DNA of 32,519 bases from JANXVV01 sp038230975 (lineage in GTDB: Bacteria > Planctomycetota > Phycisphaerae > Tepidisphaerales > Tepidisphaeraceae): contig JBBRMF010000026.1 of the NCBI GenBank assembly GCA_038230975.1, positions 1-32,519 of the forward strand, read 5' to 3'. Below, one piece after another: positions 29,861-32,519 of this stretch (positions are counted from its first letter, which is position 1; the number at the start of each line of letters is the position of its first letter). The position numbers and the translations under genes are program-made. Below the pieces are notes generated by a model, which saw only the letters and a list, made by a program, of their open reading frames with translations, searched no databases and was not told where the DNA came from.

Positions 29861-30979
29861 TTAAAACACCGGAATCGTGACGCGATCGCCACCTTTCATC
29901 GCCGACTGATGAGCACAAATGCCGACCATCGTCCAATTCGCGCTCGTTGGGGCATCGGGCAACGCCGTTTGCTTACCGAGGCATGCCTGCAAAAAGTTGT
30001 GTGCCAAATGCGGATGGCTCCCACCATGCCCGCCGCCCTGCACGAAGCTCAAGTGCGTTGCATCGTGAATCGCGCCGGTATACTTCCGAATCGGATCGGG
30101 CAATCGGCCTGCGTAATCCGGCACGCGCATGCGTTTGGGAATTTCAGATTCAGGCAAACCTTTGAAGTGAATGACCGGATGCTCTCCTTCCACCTGCTGC
30201 CATTCAAAACTGGCGCGGCTGCCAGTGACATCAAAGCTTTCGCGATACTGACGGGCCGTATCGAACAAGCTGCGGGTCACTTCCGCCACCACGTCGCTAT
30301 CCTTGATCTTGAACGTCGCGGATTCAACGGCGAACGGGCTGTTGTAGATCTTGATCATGTCTTCATTGATACGACCGGAACCGTGACAAACCACGCTCTC
30401 CGCCAACGCGCTGCCACCGGGTTTCCCGAGCACGGCAAGACAGGGGCTTACGCAGTGCGTCGCGTACCACATCGGCGGCAAACCGGGCCAATAACCGGGC
30501 CAGCCGTCCATGTCCTGCTGATGGCTGCCGCGCAGGAATTGAATCTTCCCGAGCACGCCTTTGTCGTACAGTTCCTTGGCGAACAAATACTCACGGCTAT
30601 ACACGACGGTCTCCATCATCATGTACGTCTTGCCGCTCTTCTTTTGAGCATCGACGATGGCCTTGCACTCTTCGGTGCTGGTGGCCATCGGCACGGTACA
30701 CGCCACATGCTTGCCGGCCTTTAACGCGGCCAATGATTGAGCCGCATGCTCGGCGATCGGGCTGTTGATATGCACCGCATCCACATTCGGATCTTTCAGC
30801 ACGTCTTCAAAGTTCGTGTATCGCTTGGCGATGCTAAACTTGTCGCCGCAGGCATCCAGGCCGGCTTTGTCCCGACGGCAAACCGCGTACATCTCGGCAT
30901 CCGGATGATGCTGATAAATCGGAATAAATTCCGAACCAAAACCCAACCCGATAATCGCCACGCGAATCTTCTTAGACAT
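29861..30979 (-). CDS. Gfo/Idh/MocA-family oxidoreductase
   Basis: A 372-residue NAD(P)-dependent sugar or inositol dehydrogenase-like protein. A Rossmann motif is seen in VAIIGLGFGSEF near residues 7-18, then VDAVHINSPIAEHA and GKHVACTVPMAT. The last segment is where the family's EKP motif normally lies; here Glu-Lys are replaced by Thr-Val, so the usual catalytic lysine is missing. The C-terminal substrate domain is complete and has a His-rich stretch GGGHGGSHPHLAHNF. AGGAG lies 7 bases before the ATG. There is no signal peptide. Such TVPMA variants are common in planctomycetes; the substrate is unknown and activity may differ from classical dehydrogenases. Confidence 0.88.
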   Translation of the reverse strand: MSKKIRVAIIGLGFGSEFIPIYQHHPDAEMYAVCRRDKAGLDACGDKFSIAKRYTNFEDVLKDPNVDAVHINSPIAEHAAQSLAALKAGKHVACTVPMATSTEECKAIVDAQKKSGKTYMMMETVVYSREYLFAKELYDKGVLGKIQFLRGSHQQDMDGWPGYWPGLPPMWYATHCVSPCLAVLGKPGGSALAESVVCHGSGRINEDMIKIYNSPFAVESATFKIKDSDVVAEVTRSLFDTARQYRESFDVTGSRASFEWQQVEGEHPVIHFKGLPESEIPKRMRVPDYAGRLPDPIRKYTGAIHDATHLSFVQGGGHGGSHPHLAHNFLQACLGKQTALPDAPTSANWTMVGICAHQSAMKGGDRVTIPVF

Positions 30980-31014
30980 AATTCAACTCCTCAAAAATAA
31001 CGGCTTTTTTCTGA

Positions 31015-31046
31015 TCCCCTCCCCCCTTGAGTACAAGGGGAGAGGG
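31015..31046. repeat. G/C-rich hairpin (R7 family) between the oxidoreductase and haem-binding genes
   Basis: TCCCCTCCCCCCTTGAGTAC followed by AAGGGGAGAGGGA, related to 23973-24007. It lies between the minus-strand haem-binding gene stop and the oxidoreductase start. Confidence 0.7.
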
Positions 31047-31054
31047 AACAGGAA

Positions 31055-32519
31055 TCAATGCTTCACTTTGCTCGTCGCCAAATACTCCAGAACCGATGAC
31101 AGTTCTTCCGGTTTCAGCACTTCAAAACCTTCCGGCATGATTCCCTTCTGCGAAACGGTCAGCTTCTTGATGTCCTTCCGCTGCAGTGTGTGCAGCTTTC
31201 CAGTGGCATCGAGAATTTCAACGGTCGTCGTGCTTTCGGTCATCAGACGACCTGAGACCAGATCGCCGTCATTGCTTGTCGCCGACCACTCTCTATACGT
31301 GCCTTCCACCGAGCGATTCGGATCCAGGATCTGCATGAGAATGTCGGCCTTCGGCCGTGCGCCGACCCCGGTGAGTTCCGGGCCGACCTTGCCACCCTGG
31401 CCTTCCAGCGTGTGACACACAATGCAGTTCTTCGTGAAGACTTCCTTGCCCATCGCCAAGTCACCGGGCTTGTCGGCCAAACCGATAAACTTCTCGACGA
31501 TCGCTTTACGATCCGCCGTCGGCACGGCCCGACCCACGGCCTTTTGCACGGTCCGGGCCTTTCGGGCGATTCTTTCGTCCGGGTAGGAGGTCAACGCCTG
31601 CCATTGCTCGTTACCGAGATCGCGCTGATCGATGCCGCCTTTGTCGATCCCGGCGAGGAGCGAATTGGCCCAGGCCGGTTTGCGAATCATGAGTGCCGCC
31701 GCTGCGCGCTGTGACGCGGGTGTGAATTTCTTCCACTGCGTGACGAGCACATCACCCACCGATTCATTGCGGCTGCCCGAAAGCGCATCAATCAATCCCG
31801 CCTGTATCTCGGGACCGGCGGTCGGGGTGATCATCGCGACGATTCCCTCAACCGATTTGGCGTTGTCTTCGATACCCAATAATCGCCGCGCCGCTTCAAC
31901 GCGCTTGGGTGCAGGTTGATTGAGATCTTCCAGTGTGGATTTGATTTCCTTCGAAATCGCCGCCAATTCGCTGCCGAACAAATCGGCGCGTCCCCAGCGC
32001 GTGCCCAGAACCAGCAGTCGATCGCGGGCGGAAACTGGAAGGCTCTTCATCACGGATTGCAACTCATCCACATCCTTCGGTGAAAGTTCCGGCGATTTTC
32101 CTTCCGGCCAGCCCGCCGCCAGGCCATCAATCCCCGCGGTTGCCAGATTTCCATTCGCCGTCTTCAAGGCTGAAAGCGTGCTGATGATCGAATCCGTCGG
32201 CCCGCGCTGTGCATAGTGATTCGAGATAATCGCCACCGCCTGACCCACGGTGCCCGGCAACACGCGCGTGGTGGTCGATGCCCGCACCAATTCAATGTCG
32301 TCATACCAGGCAGTGCCTTTGGCCAAGCCCCAACCTCCGAAGAGGCAGTTGATAATCACATGGCTCTCTTCACCGCTATTAAATTTCAGCTCAACGCGCG
32401 TCCAGTCCTTTGTACCGCTGACGGCATTGGTCTTGAGTTGATGAACGTGCAGATTCAAGACCGCTCCCTGAGCAGACCCGAAGCGTGTAACGCCTTCGGT
32501 CTTGATCCATCCGCTTAAA
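31055..32519 (-). CDS. PVC-type haem-binding protein, C-terminal part (5' end outside the window)
   Basis: The frame is open to the right edge, so only the last 487 or so residues are seen. The visible N-terminal part reads like a beta-sandwich carbohydrate-binding module (WTRVELKFNSG, then GGWGLAKGTAWYDDIELVRA). A long helical region follows, probably HEAT-like (LSALKTANGNLATAGIDGLAAG, AAALMIRKPAWANSLLAG). The C-terminal domain is the Pirellula/Verrucomicrobium-type haem-binding domain: ALGKEVF-like AMGKEVFTKNCIVCHTLEGQGGKVGPELTGVG with CIVCH, and the later ILDPNRSVEGTYREW, LVSGRLM and GIMPEGFEVLKPEELSSVLEYLA. Homologues are exported and often carry a dehydrogenase-like propeller in the missing N-terminal part. 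Confidence 0.88.
   Translation of the reverse strand, partial: LSGWIKTEGVTRFGSAQGAVLNLHVHQLKTNAVSGTKDWTRVELKFNSGEESHVIINCLFGGWGLAKGTAWYDDIELVRASTTTRVLPGTVGQAVAIISNHYAQRGPTDSIISTLSALKTANGNLATAGIDGLAAGWPEGKSPELSPKDVDELQSVMKSLPVSARDRLLVLGTRWGRADLFGSELAAISKEIKSTLEDLNQPAPKRVEAARRLLGIEDNAKSVEGIVAMITPTAGPEIQAGLIDALSGSRNESVGDVLVTQWKKFTPASQRAAAALMIRKPAWANSLLAGIDKGGIDQRDLGNEQWQALTSYPDERIARKARTVQKAVGRAVPTADRKAIVEKFIGLADKPGDLAMGKEVFTKNCIVCHTLEGQGGKVGPELTGVGARPKADILMQILDPNRSVEGTYREWSATSNDGDLVSGRLMTESTTTVEILDATGKLHTLQRKDIKKLTVSQKGIMPEGFEVLKPEELSSVLEYLATSKVKH

Noticed and set aside
29792..30724. 310-codon plus-strand frame opposite the oxidoreductase gene
   Set aside because: The minus-strand product has a Rossmann motif and an AGGAG ribosome-binding site; the plus frame has neither.

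Overview
The window reads as a chromosomal segment of a planctomycete, probably near Phycisphaerae. Indicators are a Pirellula/Verrucomicrobium-type haem-binding protein, two prepilin-like proteins with a C-terminal DG motif, a PEP-CTERM protein, a TVPMA-type Gfo/Idh/MocA oxidoreductase, and many short palindromic REP-like repeats between genes. The lineage is inferred from gene content only. I saw no rRNA, tRNA or CRISPR array.

Layout. 1-240: probable tail of an IS110-like transposase and a palindromic repeat. 0.2-7.6 kb: mixed genes, many of them exported (PIG-L deacetylase, HAD hydrolase, small secreted protein, cytochrome c/copper monooxygenase fusion, lipoprotein, PEP-CTERM cupredoxin, lipoprotein esterase, TMEM175-type channel, NTF2-like protein, Cys-rich protein). 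7.7-10.6 kb: two membrane proteins, a secreted hydrolase and a hicA-hicB toxin-antitoxin pair. 10.6-16.4 kb: a dNTP-supply operon on the minus strand, dcd then nrdJ (B12-dependent ribonucleotide reductase). It has a terminator, a promoter overlapped by NrdR-like boxes, and an intein exactly at the NrdJ active-site cysteine. 16.5-17.8 kb: a pair of small membrane proteins. 18.0-20.8 kb: a DinG/XPD-type helicase. 20.8-26.7 kb: an exported protein, a two-gene ABC exporter and a membrane protein. 26.7-32.5 kb: repeats, a hydrolase-like lipoprotein with a coupled small membrane protein, two tandem prepilin-like proteins, an oxidoreductase, and the C-terminal part of a haem-binding protein that runs off the window.

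The main discovery candidate is in the helicase gene. A complete REP-associated tyrosine transposase (RAYT, HUH/Y1 family) sits in frame between helicase motif III and the next helicase segment. It is bounded by inverted REP palindromes that match at 34 of 35 positions. The frame stays open across both palindromes, the transposase and back into the helicase, giving a predicted 908-residue helicase-HUH-helicase protein. A third, solitary copy of the same REP starts at the helicase stop codon. With the NrdJ intein, two DNA-metabolism enzymes here carry in-frame parasitic insertions, only one of which is expected to splice out.

A second theme is repeat placement. Several palindrome families (GTGG-hairpin REPs, a GTCCGC-TTTA-GCGGAC hairpin, a nested-palindrome element) start at or within a few bases of stop codons, which suggests either insertion at gene ends or use as 3' ends. 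The ABC exporter pair shows reciprocal motif changes typical of a heterodimer with one degenerate ATP site.
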